From assembly GCA_045226335.1 (NCBI GenBank), contig JBGVCH010000037.1, forward strand, positions 49,347-113,346: a DNA stretch of 64,000 nt, given 5' to 3'. Shown here piece by piece: positions 1-8,824 of the stretch. The notes below the pieces were generated by a model. The model did no database searches. It saw only the letters and a list, made by a program, of their open reading frames with translations, and was not told the DNA's origin. Position 1 is the stretch's first letter; every line of letters starts with the position of its first letter. The DNA comes from RUG11272 sp045226335. GTDB taxonomy: Bacteria > Bacillota > Clostridia > Christensenellales > Aristaeellaceae. The position numbers and the translations under genes are program-made.

Positions 1-12
1 TGAATAGCAAGG

Positions 13-48
13 CGCTGCCGCACCGGTACAAGGGCGGCAGCGTTTTTT
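13..48 (+). terminator. Intrinsic terminator of a gene left of the window
   Basis: A 9-bp stem (CGCTGCCGC at 13-21, GCGGCAGCG at 34-42) is followed directly by six T. It ends a plus-strand transcript whose gene lies outside the window. Confidence 0.85.
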
Positions 49-197
49 GCCGGCAAGGCGGAAATTTCACCCCCGGCCCTGTTCAAATCCCGCTTCGTGT
101 GATACACTGTCTTCGGACCGCGCGGGCAAATGATCCGGGGAATCCCGGACGCCGCCGGGTTGATGGACAATCCAACCGATGAATGAAGGAGAACGGG

Positions 198-797
198 ATG
201 AAAAGCGACGTGATTGTGGTCTCCAGCCGGGGCGCCCGGATGGAAACCGCGCTGAAGCAGGCGGACAAAGTGGCCGCCTACAAGGAGCTCTCCCCCAAGT
301 CCGCCATGCACCTGCGTCTGCTGACGGAGGAAATGATGAGCATGATGCGGTCCATCACAGGCGAGACGGAGGGCCGTTTCTGGATCGAGGATGAGGACGG
401 CGTGTACCGGCTCCACCTCCAGGTCAACACCAGCATGAACAGCGTAAAGCGGGAGCAGCTGCTCTCGGCGTCCTTCAGCCACAGCAACGCGGCTGCCCGG
501 GGCCTCATGGGCCGTCTGCGGGATTTCTTCGACCGCGGCGCGGACGAGGACATCGTGGTCTGGACCAGTCCGATGACGCACATGTCCGAGTATGAAGGCA
601 GCCCCGTCACGGACTACGAGTGGTCCATGCTGAACTACCAGGAAGCCCTGGCCGAGCGGGTCGCCCGCCACGAGGAGGAAGCCATGGAGGCCTGGGACGA
701 GCTGGAGAAGTCCGTGGTGGCCCACGTGGCGGACGATGTGATCGTCAGCATCCGCGGCCGCGAGGCGGAAATGACCATCGTCAAGAAGATGGAATGA
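198..797 (+). CDS. GHKL/histidine-kinase-like ATP-binding domain protein, uncharacterised
   Basis: A soluble protein of about 199 residues with no signal peptide or membrane segment. The stretch RLLTEEMMSMMRSITG near residues 40-55 resembles the N-box helix of small ATP-binding proteins of the anti-sigma/histidine-kinase fold, and an acidic helix (WDELEKSV) precedes the last beta strands. Similar stand-alone proteins occur in Clostridia without known function. The ATG at 198 is preferred because AAGGAG at 186-191 sits six bases upstream; an in-frame ATG at 183 lacks a site. It appears monocistronic. The fold is inferred from general resemblance and no partner gene is adjacent, so the role is open. 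Confidence 0.6.
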   Translation: MKSDVIVVSSRGARMETALKQADKVAAYKELSPKSAMHLRLLTEEMMSMMRSITGETEGRFWIEDEDGVYRLHLQVNTSMNSVKREQLLSASFSHSNAAARGLMGRLRDFFDRGADEDIVVWTSPMTHMSEYEGSPVTDYEWSMLNYQEALAERVARHEEEAMEAWDELEKSVVAHVADDVIVSIRGREAEMTIVKKME

Positions 798-822
798 TTC
801 TGTTCCTGTTTATGAATGCTAA

Positions 823-942
823 GTGCGCAAAAAGGATTCCGCGCCTGCGGGCGCGGCCAGGGCTTTCCGATCGCCCTGGACTTTCGGGTGCATACCCCCC
901 CTCACTTGACTTGTTGTTTTATCCGAGAACAGTGTAAAACAT
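823..942. repeat. Dispersed intergenic repeat, copy A
   Basis: About 120 bp that closely resembles 39075-39190. Shared parts are a GC-rich inverted repeat, a CCAGGGC/GCCCTGG hairpin (857-863 with 873-879) and a following ACTTGACTTG block. It has no open reading frame. It fills the gap between two genes whose 3' ends face each other. Confidence 0.7.
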
Positions 943-966
943 ATGATCTCCCGGCCAAAGCGCAGA

Positions 967-1010
967 AACCCCGGAAGGTGTGATGGTGATCATCGCACGG
1001 TTCCGGGGTT
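967..1010 (-). terminator. Long hairpin downstream of the NlpC/P60 gene
   Basis: AACCCCGGAA at 967-976 pairs with TTCCGGGGTT at 1001-1010, and the loop contains a further stem. The U-tract on the minus strand is weak. The hairpin lies 25 bases beyond the stop of the minus-strand gene and most likely ends its transcript. Confidence 0.6.
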
Positions 1011-1034
1011 CTTTTGCTTTGGATGGGATCCCGG

Positions 1035-3086
1035 TTATGCCTCCGCGGATCCTTCGGTGGATTCTTCCGGCAGCGCTTCGGCGGATCCCTCGGCAGGTTC
1101 CTCCGGCGACGCTTCCGCGGATCCCTCGGCGGGCGCCTCCGGCTGCGCTTCGGCGGATCCCTCGGCGGGCGCCTCCGGCAGCGCTTTGGCGGGATCTTCC
1201 GCGGTTTCCTCTTCCGTGTGCTGCGCGGTCCAGGCCGCGAAGAGGGGCATTGCCGCCTCCGCCAGGCCGGCCCGCGTGATTGTCGCGTCCGAAGCGGAAG
1301 CGATGTCTGCCGTTTCGCCGTTCAGGAAGGCCTCCGCCATGGCCGCCAGCGTCTCCCCGGTCAGGGCGGCGCTGCCCCGGAACATCCCGTCCGCGCCGGA
1401 ATACACGCCGGTCTGCGCGGCCCACAGCGCCGCCTTCTCATGGGCCGATCCGGCGGCCACATCCTGGAATCCCTCGCCGGTCATGTCCGGTTCCGGCTTT
1501 TCGGCGATGCGCCACAGCATCTCGACGGCGTCGGCCACAGTGGCGGCCCGCATCGGCAGGAAGTAGCCGGTGGCGCTGACGTCCATCAGGCCCTTCTCCA
1601 GGCAGAAGGCGGTGGCCTCGTGATACGGGGGCAGCGGGGACAGCGGGGCTTCTCCGCCCTCCGTCAGGGTCCACGGCACACAGACGCGATTCAGCGACTG
1701 CATCCAGGTCTTGCCGTTGGCCCGCTTGACGCTCAGCGTATTGATCTGCACGTCCCGGGTCCGCTGGCGGTTCCCGCTGAAGGGGCTCATGATGCTGCTG
1801 ACCGTGCTCACCACGAAGTAGTTCCCCGCGGACTTGCCCAGGTACATCATTTGATGGCCCGGGAAGTTCAGCAGCGTTCCCATGGGCAGGGCGTCCAGCA
1901 GCGCCTCCTTCTCCTCCAGGGTGTAGTACGTGACGTCCGCCTTGGGGAAGTCCAGGAGCCACTGCCAGCTGCCGTTGCGGGGCAGGTCCAGGCCAAAGCA
2001 GCAGTAAACGGAACGGTTGAGGCTGGTGCAGTCCTCATTGTACAGTCCCGCGCCCCAGCCGTAGGCGTCGCCCAGAGCCGCCAGCGAGACCCTGGCCAGA
2101 TTCGCGGGGGTCAGGGGGAGATAGTCCTCGCTCACCCGCTCCCGGGCGTTGATGAGCGCCGGGGTTTTTCCGTAGCTGCCGTCCTCGTTCCGCACCGGCA
2201 GGTAGACCGCGTAGTTGTGCAGGGGCAGGCGGTTGATGACCAGCGCGTCCGGGTCCATCTCGTCCATCCGCTCCAGCACCGTGCCCATGGTGATCAGCCG
2301 GCACGCGGTCTGCGGCGCGGTGTTGGAGTAGTCGGTGTACATCCTGTCGCCCCAGAACACCAGCCGCTTCTCCGCGGGGATGTCCCAGGCAGACAGCCAT
2401 TCCTCCTTGTCACGGCAGACGGCGATGTCCTCCACCCGCGCCCAGCCCGTACAGCAGGAGGTGGCCACCTGGAAGTACTTCCCGTCCGCGGAGGTGGAAT
2501 AGATCGCCACCGGTTCGTTCACCCGGATGCCCACCAGGGGCTGGTAGTCGAAGTCGTAGTCCACGGGGTCGTCCAGGATCTGCCCGCCCCAGGGGAAGGT
2601 GAGCAGCTCCGTGCGGTTCACCGCCACGCCGAAGCGCACAGGCATGATTTCCTCCGCATTGGGGTCGACGCAGTTGGCGATGATGCGGTCAAAGTCCTCC
2701 TGGGTCAGCTTTTTTCCGGTCTCGTCCCAGACCCAGCCCAGGTAGTACTTGGCGTCCTCTGCGGCGCCGTTCTGCAGCGACTCGTTCCGGGTGAGGCCGT
2801 TGTAGGTCTCCTTCAGATTCCTCATGTCCCGGCGGTTGGTGCCCTCCGCGGCCACGGCGGCCGCGTTGATCCGGGCGATGTCCTCCGGCGTGGCCAGCAG
2901 CGCGTCCGGGTCCTCCGCCAGGCCGGACCAGAAGGCGGGGTCCGTCATGGCCTCCGTCACGCCCGGCATATAGCCCACAGGCGCCGCCCCCTGGGCGAAA
3001 CCGGGCATGAGCAGGGCCGCCGTCACGCAGCATACCAGCAGCAGGGCCAGGATCTCTCTCCGGCTCACCATGATGCACTGATCCAT
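1035..3086 (-). CDS. Secreted NlpC/P60-type cell-wall peptidase with SH3 region and SLH-like segment
   Basis: A 683-residue exported protein that probably cleaves peptidoglycan stem peptides. A signal peptide covers about residues 1-32. An SH3-like region spans roughly 150-230, followed by the NlpC/P60 catalytic part with DCTSL (Cys353) and FPGH (His411). An SLH-like segment (about 540-620) may hold it at the wall. The tail is four copies of a 12-residue unit of the type PEAPAEGSAEAQ. The start is ATG 3086 because GGAGG lies 7 bases upstream; the longer frame to 3248 would run into the preceding gene. It lies 73 bases downstream of the aspartate decarboxylase homologue on the same strand, so the two are probably co-transcribed. 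Confidence 0.82.
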   Translation of the reverse strand: MDQCIMVSRREILALLLVCCVTAALLMPGFAQGAAPVGYMPGVTEAMTDPAFWSGLAEDPDALLATPEDIARINAAAVAAEGTNRRDMRNLKETYNGLTRNESLQNGAAEDAKYYLGWVWDETGKKLTQEDFDRIIANCVDPNAEEIMPVRFGVAVNRTELLTFPWGGQILDDPVDYDFDYQPLVGIRVNEPVAIYSTSADGKYFQVATSCCTGWARVEDIAVCRDKEEWLSAWDIPAEKRLVFWGDRMYTDYSNTAPQTACRLITMGTVLERMDEMDPDALVINRLPLHNYAVYLPVRNEDGSYGKTPALINARERVSEDYLPLTPANLARVSLAALGDAYGWGAGLYNEDCTSLNRSVYCCFGLDLPRNGSWQWLLDFPKADVTYYTLEEKEALLDALPMGTLLNFPGHQMMYLGKSAGNYFVVSTVSSIMSPFSGNRQRTRDVQINTLSVKRANGKTWMQSLNRVCVPWTLTEGGEAPLSPLPPYHEATAFCLEKGLMDVSATGYFLPMRAATVADAVEMLWRIAEKPEPDMTGEGFQDVAAGSAHEKAALWAAQTGVYSGADGMFRGSAALTGETLAAMAEAFLNGETADIASASDATITRAGLAEAAMPLFAAWTAQHTEEETAEDPAKALPEAPAEGSAEAQPEAPAEGSAEASPEEPAEGSAEALPEESTEGSAEA
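1038..1178 (-). repeat. Four 36-bp tandem repeats coding the protein tail
   Basis: The last 47 codons of the NlpC/P60 gene are four near-identical 12-codon units (PEAPAEGSAEAQ, PEAPAEGSAEAS, PEEPAEGSAEAL, PEESTEGSAEA). Such an array can change length by slippage. Confidence 0.85.
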
Positions 3087-3159
3087 CGTGTTCCTCCCCA
3101 TCGTCTTTTGTCTGTCCCGCTGCGGGTATTCATGGCCGGCCGCGGAAACCGCCAGTCCG

Positions 3160-4833
3160 TCACGCGGCCTGATCAAGGGCCAGCGCTTCCTCGTACTCGG
3201 CTTCATACTCGTCCAGCAGCTCATACAGCCTGCGGGCGATCTCCACATAGTCCTCCGTGTTCAGGTTGGCCAGGGAGATGCGCACCGTACCCTCCGGCGC
3301 GCCGAAGCCCGGGCCGTACATCAGCACGACGCCCTTGCGGCCCGCCAGGTCGTTCAGGAACTCGATCTCCGTCTTTTCCGCCCGCATCCAGTCCAGGAAG
3401 TCCGGGCCGTACACCGACTCCACCAGGGCGAACATGTCCACCAGGGTGTAATATTGGGTGTTGGCGGCACTCTCGTCCGGGGTCAGCCCCAGGGCGTCCA
3501 TCAGGGCCAGATAGCGCTCGTGAACGGTGTCGTTGGCCAGGCGGACATAGGGGTCCTCCTCCCCCGCGCCTGTGTGGACGAGGTGGCTCAGGGCCAGCAG
3601 GTCCATGAACACCTGGCTGGGGGTGGACAGGCCGCTGGTGTGGTACAGGCCGATGGAGCGGCTGTCTGCCACCACCCGGTCCAGGAAGGGCATGCTGTCC
3701 GGATCCGTGGTGACGATGGCATACTCGTCCCGGAGGTATGCCTTGTCCTCCTCCGGCAGTTCCCGGAGCAGCCGGTCGCAGACGTTGTCCTCGTTCATGG
3801 CGATGAGGCCGATGCGCCAGCCCGTCACGCCGTAGAGCTTCGAGAAGGAGTACACCAGAATCGTGTTGGAGGGGATCACGGCATAGACTGTCTGGAAATC
3901 CTCGGCAAAGGTGCCGTACACGTCATCCGTCAGGATGATCAGGTCCGGGTTCTTCTCCACCGCCTGCGCCAGCCGCTGAAGCGTGGCGGCGGAGAGGGCG
4001 TGGGAGCCCGGGTTGGACGGGTTGACCAGGAAGAAGGCCTTGACAGAGGGGTCCTCCAGCTTCGCCAGCTGGTCCTCCGGGATGTCCCAGTTGTTCTCGG
4101 CCGTACCCGTCACGTCCACGGAGACCAGGCCGTAGTCCCGGACGGACGGGATCTGCATGTAGGGCGTGAAGATGGGCGTCGCGATGGCGATCTGGTCCCC
4201 GGGCTTCAGCAGGCGGTTGTGGCTCAGGGCCTCGAAGATGTACACCATGGCCGCGCTGCCGCCCTCCGTCGGGAACACGCCGGTGCTGTCCGCCAGTTCC
4301 ACGCCGTTGTACAGCGCGGTCTGCAGGAAGGCGTTCAGGATGGCCTCCGTGTTGGGCAGGCACCGGCTGGGGGTGGGATAATAGTCGCCGATGACGGCGT
4401 CCGTCAGCTCCTTCAGCAGGGCATCCTTGTCCAAGCCCAGGGTGTTCACGCAGTAGTCCACCGCCGCGATCAGGAAGGCGTCGGTGGAGTCCTCCGGGTC
4501 CATGGCGGCGTCGAACCGCTCCCCGATGCCCGCCTGCTCCGCCTGCCCCGCCATGCTGCCGACGCTCATGACGCGCTCGCACTCGCCGAGGGCAAAGTTG
4601 GTGAACCGGGTGAAGGCATACCGCGCCTGGGTGTTGATCCAGTTGGGGTTCCCCCGCCCGGCGTCCAGCGGCGGATAGCCGGCCTCGTTGGTCTTGGCCA
4701 GTTCCCGCTGCTCCGCGGTGATCTCAAAGGCGCCGATCTCCTTCTGCAGCTGGATCTCCGCCTCCTGATCGGCCAGCGCCATGCCGCAGCACAGCAGGCA
4801 GAAACACAGGACGGCGCACAGCATTCTTTTCAT
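3160..4833 (-). CDS. Aspartate 4-decarboxylase / aspartate aminotransferase homologue with a signal peptide
   Basis: A 557-residue fold-type I PLP enzyme. Family marks of bifunctional aspartate 4-decarboxylase (aspartate to alanine plus CO2) are visible: RGNPNW at 60-65, DPEDSTDAF at 112-120, NPSNP at 271-275, TDDVYG at 302-307 and the PLP lysine in YSFSKLYGVTGWR (Lys332). The family is normally cytoplasmic with 530-545 residues. Here the N terminus reads MKRMLCAVLCFCLLCCGMAL with an ALA-DQ cleavage site, so the enzyme is predicted to be exported. AGGAGG lies 7 bases before the ATG. It is the first gene of a two-gene unit with the NlpC/P60 gene. The assignment to the family is firm; the substrate and the export are predictions. 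Confidence 0.85.
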   Translation of the reverse strand: MKRMLCAVLCFCLLCCGMALADQEAEIQLQKEIGAFEITAEQRELAKTNEAGYPPLDAGRGNPNWINTQARYAFTRFTNFALGECERVMSVGSMAGQAEQAGIGERFDAAMDPEDSTDAFLIAAVDYCVNTLGLDKDALLKELTDAVIGDYYPTPSRCLPNTEAILNAFLQTALYNGVELADSTGVFPTEGGSAAMVYIFEALSHNRLLKPGDQIAIATPIFTPYMQIPSVRDYGLVSVDVTGTAENNWDIPEDQLAKLEDPSVKAFFLVNPSNPGSHALSAATLQRLAQAVEKNPDLIILTDDVYGTFAEDFQTVYAVIPSNTILVYSFSKLYGVTGWRIGLIAMNEDNVCDRLLRELPEEDKAYLRDEYAIVTTDPDSMPFLDRVVADSRSIGLYHTSGLSTPSQVFMDLLALSHLVHTGAGEEDPYVRLANDTVHERYLALMDALGLTPDESAANTQYYTLVDMFALVESVYGPDFLDWMRAEKTEIEFLNDLAGRKGVVLMYGPGFGAPEGTVRISLANLNTEDYVEIARRLYELLDEYEAEYEEALALDQAA

Positions 4834-4902
4834 GGCGATCCTCCTCGCATCCGATATGATTCGTACAGCAAACAGCCCCCGGGTGATTCTTCTCTGGCTG
4901 CA

Positions 4903-4930
4903 TTATACAACGTTCCGGGGGGTATGGCAA
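4903..4930 (-). promoter_or_regulatory. Promoter of the aspartate decarboxylase operon
   Basis: On the minus strand TTGCCA (4925-4930) and TATAAT (4903-4908) are separated by 16 bases. They lie about 70 bases upstream of the ATG at 4833. Confidence 0.65.
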
Positions 4931-4954
4931 GGGTTGGCCTTCATCCGAGGCGGC

Positions 4955-5505
4955 GGCGAGAATTGCCCCTCTGTCGCTGCGGCGACATCTCCCCGGCAAG
5001 CCGGGGCGAGGGGTTTGCGGTCTCTGTGCCGCCCAGGCGCCCTCTCCTCCGCCAGAAGCGGCACCTCTCCCAGAGGGAGAGGCAGGGATGGTGATTGCTG
5101 CCTTATTACGGCTGTATGGTTCGCATTGAGCGCACAGCCCCCTCGCTCCCCCTCTGGGGGAGCTGGCGCCGCAGCGCCTAAGAGGGCTCCTTGCAGCGCG
5201 GACGGACCTTCGCAGTACTTCACACGTCGTCCAGCCTTTCCTCCCCGGCTTGCCGGGGAGGGGGACCGCCGCAGCGGTGGTGGGGCAAGCTTCGGAACCG
5301 CCGCAACAGAAGATAAGGTTTGCTCCGGGCACAATCGCCGCTGCAGTTGGGATTGCCCCTCTGTCGCTGCGGCGACATCTCCCCGGCAAGCCGGGGAGAG
5401 GGGATCGGAGCGGCGTTTCGGTTCTCTGTGTGAGCATGCGCCCTGCAGCGTCTTTGCTCAAGCCGCCGCAGCCCCCCGGACCTCAGCCCGGCGAAGGGGG
5501 ATGCG
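4955..5505. repeat. Mosaic intergenic repeat region
   Basis: This gap of nearly 600 bases holds no credible gene. It is built from modules: a 44-bp unit beginning TTGCCCCTCTGTCGC occurs at 4963-5006 and again at 5353-5396, with an inverted CCCCGGC/GCCGGGG module near 5240. A block with CTCTCCCAGAGGGAGAG (from about 5064) and CTGGGGGAGCTGGCGCCGC (from about 5154) recurs at 21.75-21.88 kb. All modules are GC-rich and palindromic. Confidence 0.75.
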
Positions 5506-5511
5506 GCGCCC

Positions 5512-8500
5512 TCACTCCGCATAAACGTACCTGATTCGCTCCGATTCACAGTACGACTCCGCGTAGGAGCCCTCCTCCACCACCATCGTCAGCGCCGGGC
5601 AGTCGTAGAACACCATGCTGCCGATCCGGGTGACGGACGCGGGGACCGTGATGCGCTCGAGCTTCCTGCAGTGCTGGAACGCGCTGCCCCCGATGGAGAT
5701 CACGCCGGAGGGAAGGGTGACCGACACGATCTCTTCGGCCCCGATGAAGGCGGTTTCGGCGATCATGAGCGTGCCGTCCCGGACCGTCACATCGGTCCCC
5801 GCCTGGCCGGGAAGGCACAGGAGAACGCACCGGTACTCCTTCCCGTACAGCAGGCCGTCCGCCAGCTCAAGATACGGATGGTCCTCCGCCAGGCGGACCT
5901 CGGTGAGACCGTAGCAGCACGACAGCGGGTTGCCGGTGACGGTCCTGAGGGAAGCGGGCAGTTCGATCTCCGTCAGCGCCGCGCAGTCGTAGATCGCGCC
6001 GGCGTCCATGCGCTCCAGCGTGGAGGGCAGCGTGACCGACGTCAGGTTGTCACAGCAGTCGATCGCGAGTTCGTCGATGGCGGTGATGCCTTCCGAGAAT
6101 ACAATGCTCTCCACCCCCGAGTACGCGAGGGTTTCCCGTGGGACAGTCTGAATGCCGCCGGGCAGCGTGACGGTTTTGAGGCTTTCGCTCTCGTAGAACA
6201 CGCATTGTCCCAGGGCGGTCAGGCTGTCCGGCAGAGAGATGCTCTCCAGGGCCGTACAGTAGCTGAAGGCGTACTCGCCGATCTCCGTCACGCCCTCCGG
6301 GATGACAACGCTTTTCAGCGCTTTGTTGCCGGAGAAGGCGTGCTTTCCGATGCGGACCACGCCGGCCGGGATCTCAATGCTCTCCAGCGCGCAGGATGAG
6401 AACATGCTGTCCGATATGACCTCCAGGCCGCCGGGCAGCCGGACGGAGGACAGGCGATAGCAGGACGCGAATAGGCCATCGCCCAGTTCGGTGACGCAGT
6501 CCGGGATCACGACCTTTTCGACATGCCTGTACACGGAGAACAGTTCACGGTCGACGGCGCGGACGGGCCGTCCGTCCAGGGTTTCCGGCACGGTCACTTC
6601 CGCGTCGTTCCCGCGGTATTTGATGATCCGCACGCCGCCGTCATCCAGGACCTCATACTCGAAGAGGCCGCAGATCATCGGGACCGCGATCTCCAGGCCG
6701 CCGTCGTAAGCCTCCGGGTCCGTGCAATTCAGGCCGTACTTTGCGCAGTACCGTTCGGCATAAGAACCCTTCTCAGCCACCACCGTGCCGTCCTGCGCCG
6801 GCTGGAGCGCGTTGGCGCCGATGTCCGTCACGCCGGTGGGCACGACGATGAAGCGCATCGACTTGCAGCCGTAGAAGGCCTGCTCTCCGATGACCGTGAC
6901 GCCGGAGGGAAGGACCGCGCCGGCCAGGCTCCTGCAATTTGCGAAGGCACAGGCGCCGATGGCGGTCAGGCTGTCCGGCATGGAGACAGTCAGCAGGTTT
7001 TCGCAGCCGTTGAATGTGTACGCCGCGATCTCCGTGAGGCCGTCGGGCAGCGTCACCGTCACCAGATTCGCGCAGGAATCGAAGGCCCCCATGCCGATGG
7101 CTTTCACGTTGGCCGGAATGTCCAGGGTCAGCAGGCCGTTGCAGCGCCCGAACGCGGTCCCTCCGATCTCCGTGTCAGCCGTCGGGAAGACGATGTCGGA
7201 GAGATTCACGCAGTCGGCGAATAACCCCTTCGGGATGCTTGCGAGGCCGGCGGGAAGCCAGGCGGACTTCAGGCCCAAGCAGCCCTGGAACGCGCCGGAT
7301 CCGACGGAGACGACGCTGTCGGGCAGTACAATATGCTCCAGGCCGCTGCAGCCGCTGAACGCGTCCGCGCCGATGGTTTCGAGCATATCGGGAAGATCCG
7401 CGGCGCGCAGCGAAGCGCAGCCGTAAAACGCGCGGTCGGAGATCACCCGCAGGCCGTCGGGCAGGGCCGCCTTCTCAAGGCGCTTGCAGTAGCTGAAAGC
7501 GCGCTTCCCCACCGTGGTCAGCGAGGCGGGCAGGCTGATCTCCTCCAGGCTTTCGCAGCCGCTGAACGCGTCGTCGCCGATGGCGGTGACCGTCTCCGGG
7601 ATCACAACGCGCTTCAGGCTCCGGCAGTTGTAGAACAGCTGCTCCGGCAGCGTCCCGACAGCCGCGGAGATCACCGCCTCCTCCAGACCGCCGCAGTCTT
7701 CGAAAGCCGCCTCCCCCAGCCCCGTCACGCTGTCGGGCAGCGCCAGGCGCCGGATGCTGCTCTGCCCCGCGAAGGCATAGGCGTCGATGGCCACGGTCCC
7801 TTCGGGGATGACGGGCGCCTCCGCGGAGAACAGCGGCGTGGCGCCGATGACGCGCTTCTCCGCCGTGTGGTACAGGACGCCGTCGACAACGGACAGCGCC
7901 GGGTTGTCCGGGGAAACCGTGACGGACGTCAGGGCCTTGCAGCCGTACAGGATGTTTGTGCCGACCTGTGTCACCTTCGCCGGGATGCGGATCTCCTTCA
8001 GGCTCTTGCACTGCAGGAACGCAAAGTCGCCGATGGCGGTCAGCGTCTCCGGGAGGCGCACGCTTTCCAGCGCGCTGCACCACCGGAACGCATAGCCTCC
8101 GATCTCCGTCAGCCCTTCCGGGAGGTCAAGACGCTCCAGCCCGCTGCAGCTGATGAACGCGCACTCCTCGATCACGGCCAGACTGCCCGGGAGGATGACC
8201 TCCCGCAGGTTTGAGCACATGGTGAACGTCCGGTTCCGGAGCACCGTCACGCCCTCGGGGATCACCACCCGGGTCAGATCGGTGCATTCCGCGAACGCGT
8301 TCCGCCTGATCTCGGCCGTGCCCTCGGGCACGATGAATTCCTGCCCGCTCCGGGTCTTCAGGACCAGGATCAGCGCGCCGTCCGTCTTATCGTAGAGCGC
8401 GCCTTCCCGGAACGCCAGCGTCGGGTGGGTGTCCGATACGATGATGTCCGTCAGGCGGGTGCAGCCCGAAAAGGGGTTGATCCCGATCTCCGTGACGCTG

Positions 8501-8787
8501 TCCGGGATGGTCACACTGCGGAACACGCGGGTGCTGTCTTCCCTGGCCGACGTCTTGTTCAGGGCCAAATCCCCGATGCGCCGGACCGGAACGCCGTCCA
8601 GCGCCTCCGGAATGACCAGCTCCGTCGCCATGCCGGTGTAGCCGACGATCTCCGCGCTCCCGTCCTCCAGGACGATGTACTCAAAGTCCTGACACGTCCG
8701 CTTCTCCGCCGCGGGTTCCTCCCCCAGGGCGGCCGGAAGCGCCAGCAGCGCCAGGAGCAGGGCAACGCAAAGCAGTGCTCTCTTCAT
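5512..8787 (-). CDS. Giant secreted leucine-rich repeat protein (BspA/LRR_5 type)
   Basis: A 1091-residue protein with a clear signal peptide (residues 1-22). Almost the whole mature part is LRR_5 units of the form I-x-x-x-A-F-x-x-C-x-x-L-x-x-V-x-L-P-x-x-V-x-x-I-G. A non-repeat break at about residue 675-720 has a second YEVLDDGGVRI start, mirroring YIVLEDGSAEI near residue 40, so the protein looks like two LRR blocks fused or duplicated. BspA-like proteins bind host or microbial surfaces. No sorting signal or membrane anchor is seen at the C terminus. GAGGAGG precedes the ATG. The acetyltransferase gene ends 37 bases upstream, so the two may share a transcript. Confidence 0.9.
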   Translation of the reverse strand: MKRALLCVALLLALLALPAALGEEPAAEKRTCQDFEYIVLEDGSAEIVGYTGMATELVIPEALDGVPVRRIGDLALNKTSAREDSTRVFRSVTIPDSVTEIGINPFSGCTRLTDIIVSDTHPTLAFREGALYDKTDGALILVLKTRSGQEFIVPEGTAEIRRNAFAECTDLTRVVIPEGVTVLRNRTFTMCSNLREVILPGSLAVIEECAFISCSGLERLDLPEGLTEIGGYAFRWCSALESVRLPETLTAIGDFAFLQCKSLKEIRIPAKVTQVGTNILYGCKALTSVTVSPDNPALSVVDGVLYHTAEKRVIGATPLFSAEAPVIPEGTVAIDAYAFAGQSSIRRLALPDSVTGLGEAAFEDCGGLEEAVISAAVGTLPEQLFYNCRSLKRVVIPETVTAIGDDAFSGCESLEEISLPASLTTVGKRAFSYCKRLEKAALPDGLRVISDRAFYGCASLRAADLPDMLETIGADAFSGCSGLEHIVLPDSVVSVGSGAFQGCLGLKSAWLPAGLASIPKGLFADCVNLSDIVFPTADTEIGGTAFGRCNGLLTLDIPANVKAIGMGAFDSCANLVTVTLPDGLTEIAAYTFNGCENLLTVSMPDSLTAIGACAFANCRSLAGAVLPSGVTVIGEQAFYGCKSMRFIVVPTGVTDIGANALQPAQDGTVVAEKGSYAERYCAKYGLNCTDPEAYDGGLEIAVPMICGLFEYEVLDDGGVRIIKYRGNDAEVTVPETLDGRPVRAVDRELFSVYRHVEKVVIPDCVTELGDGLFASCYRLSSVRLPGGLEVISDSMFSSCALESIEIPAGVVRIGKHAFSGNKALKSVVIPEGVTEIGEYAFSYCTALESISLPDSLTALGQCVFYESESLKTVTLPGGIQTVPRETLAYSGVESIVFSEGITAIDELAIDCCDNLTSVTLPSTLERMDAGAIYDCAALTEIELPASLRTVTGNPLSCCYGLTEVRLAEDHPYLELADGLLYGKEYRCVLLCLPGQAGTDVTVRDGTLMIAETAFIGAEEIVSVTLPSGVISIGGSAFQHCRKLERITVPASVTRIGSMVFYDCPALTMVVEEGSYAESYCESERIRYVYAE

Positions 8788-8824
8788 CGGGGTTTCCTCC
8801 TCTGTGTTCGATTTAACCAGGCCC

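Noticed and set aside
1014..3608. Plus-strand open frame of 864 codons opposite the NlpC/P60 and aspartate decarboxylase genes
   Set aside because: It has no binding site, shows Arg/Gly/Pro-rich antisense composition and lies opposite two well-supported genes. It is a shadow of GC-rich codon use.
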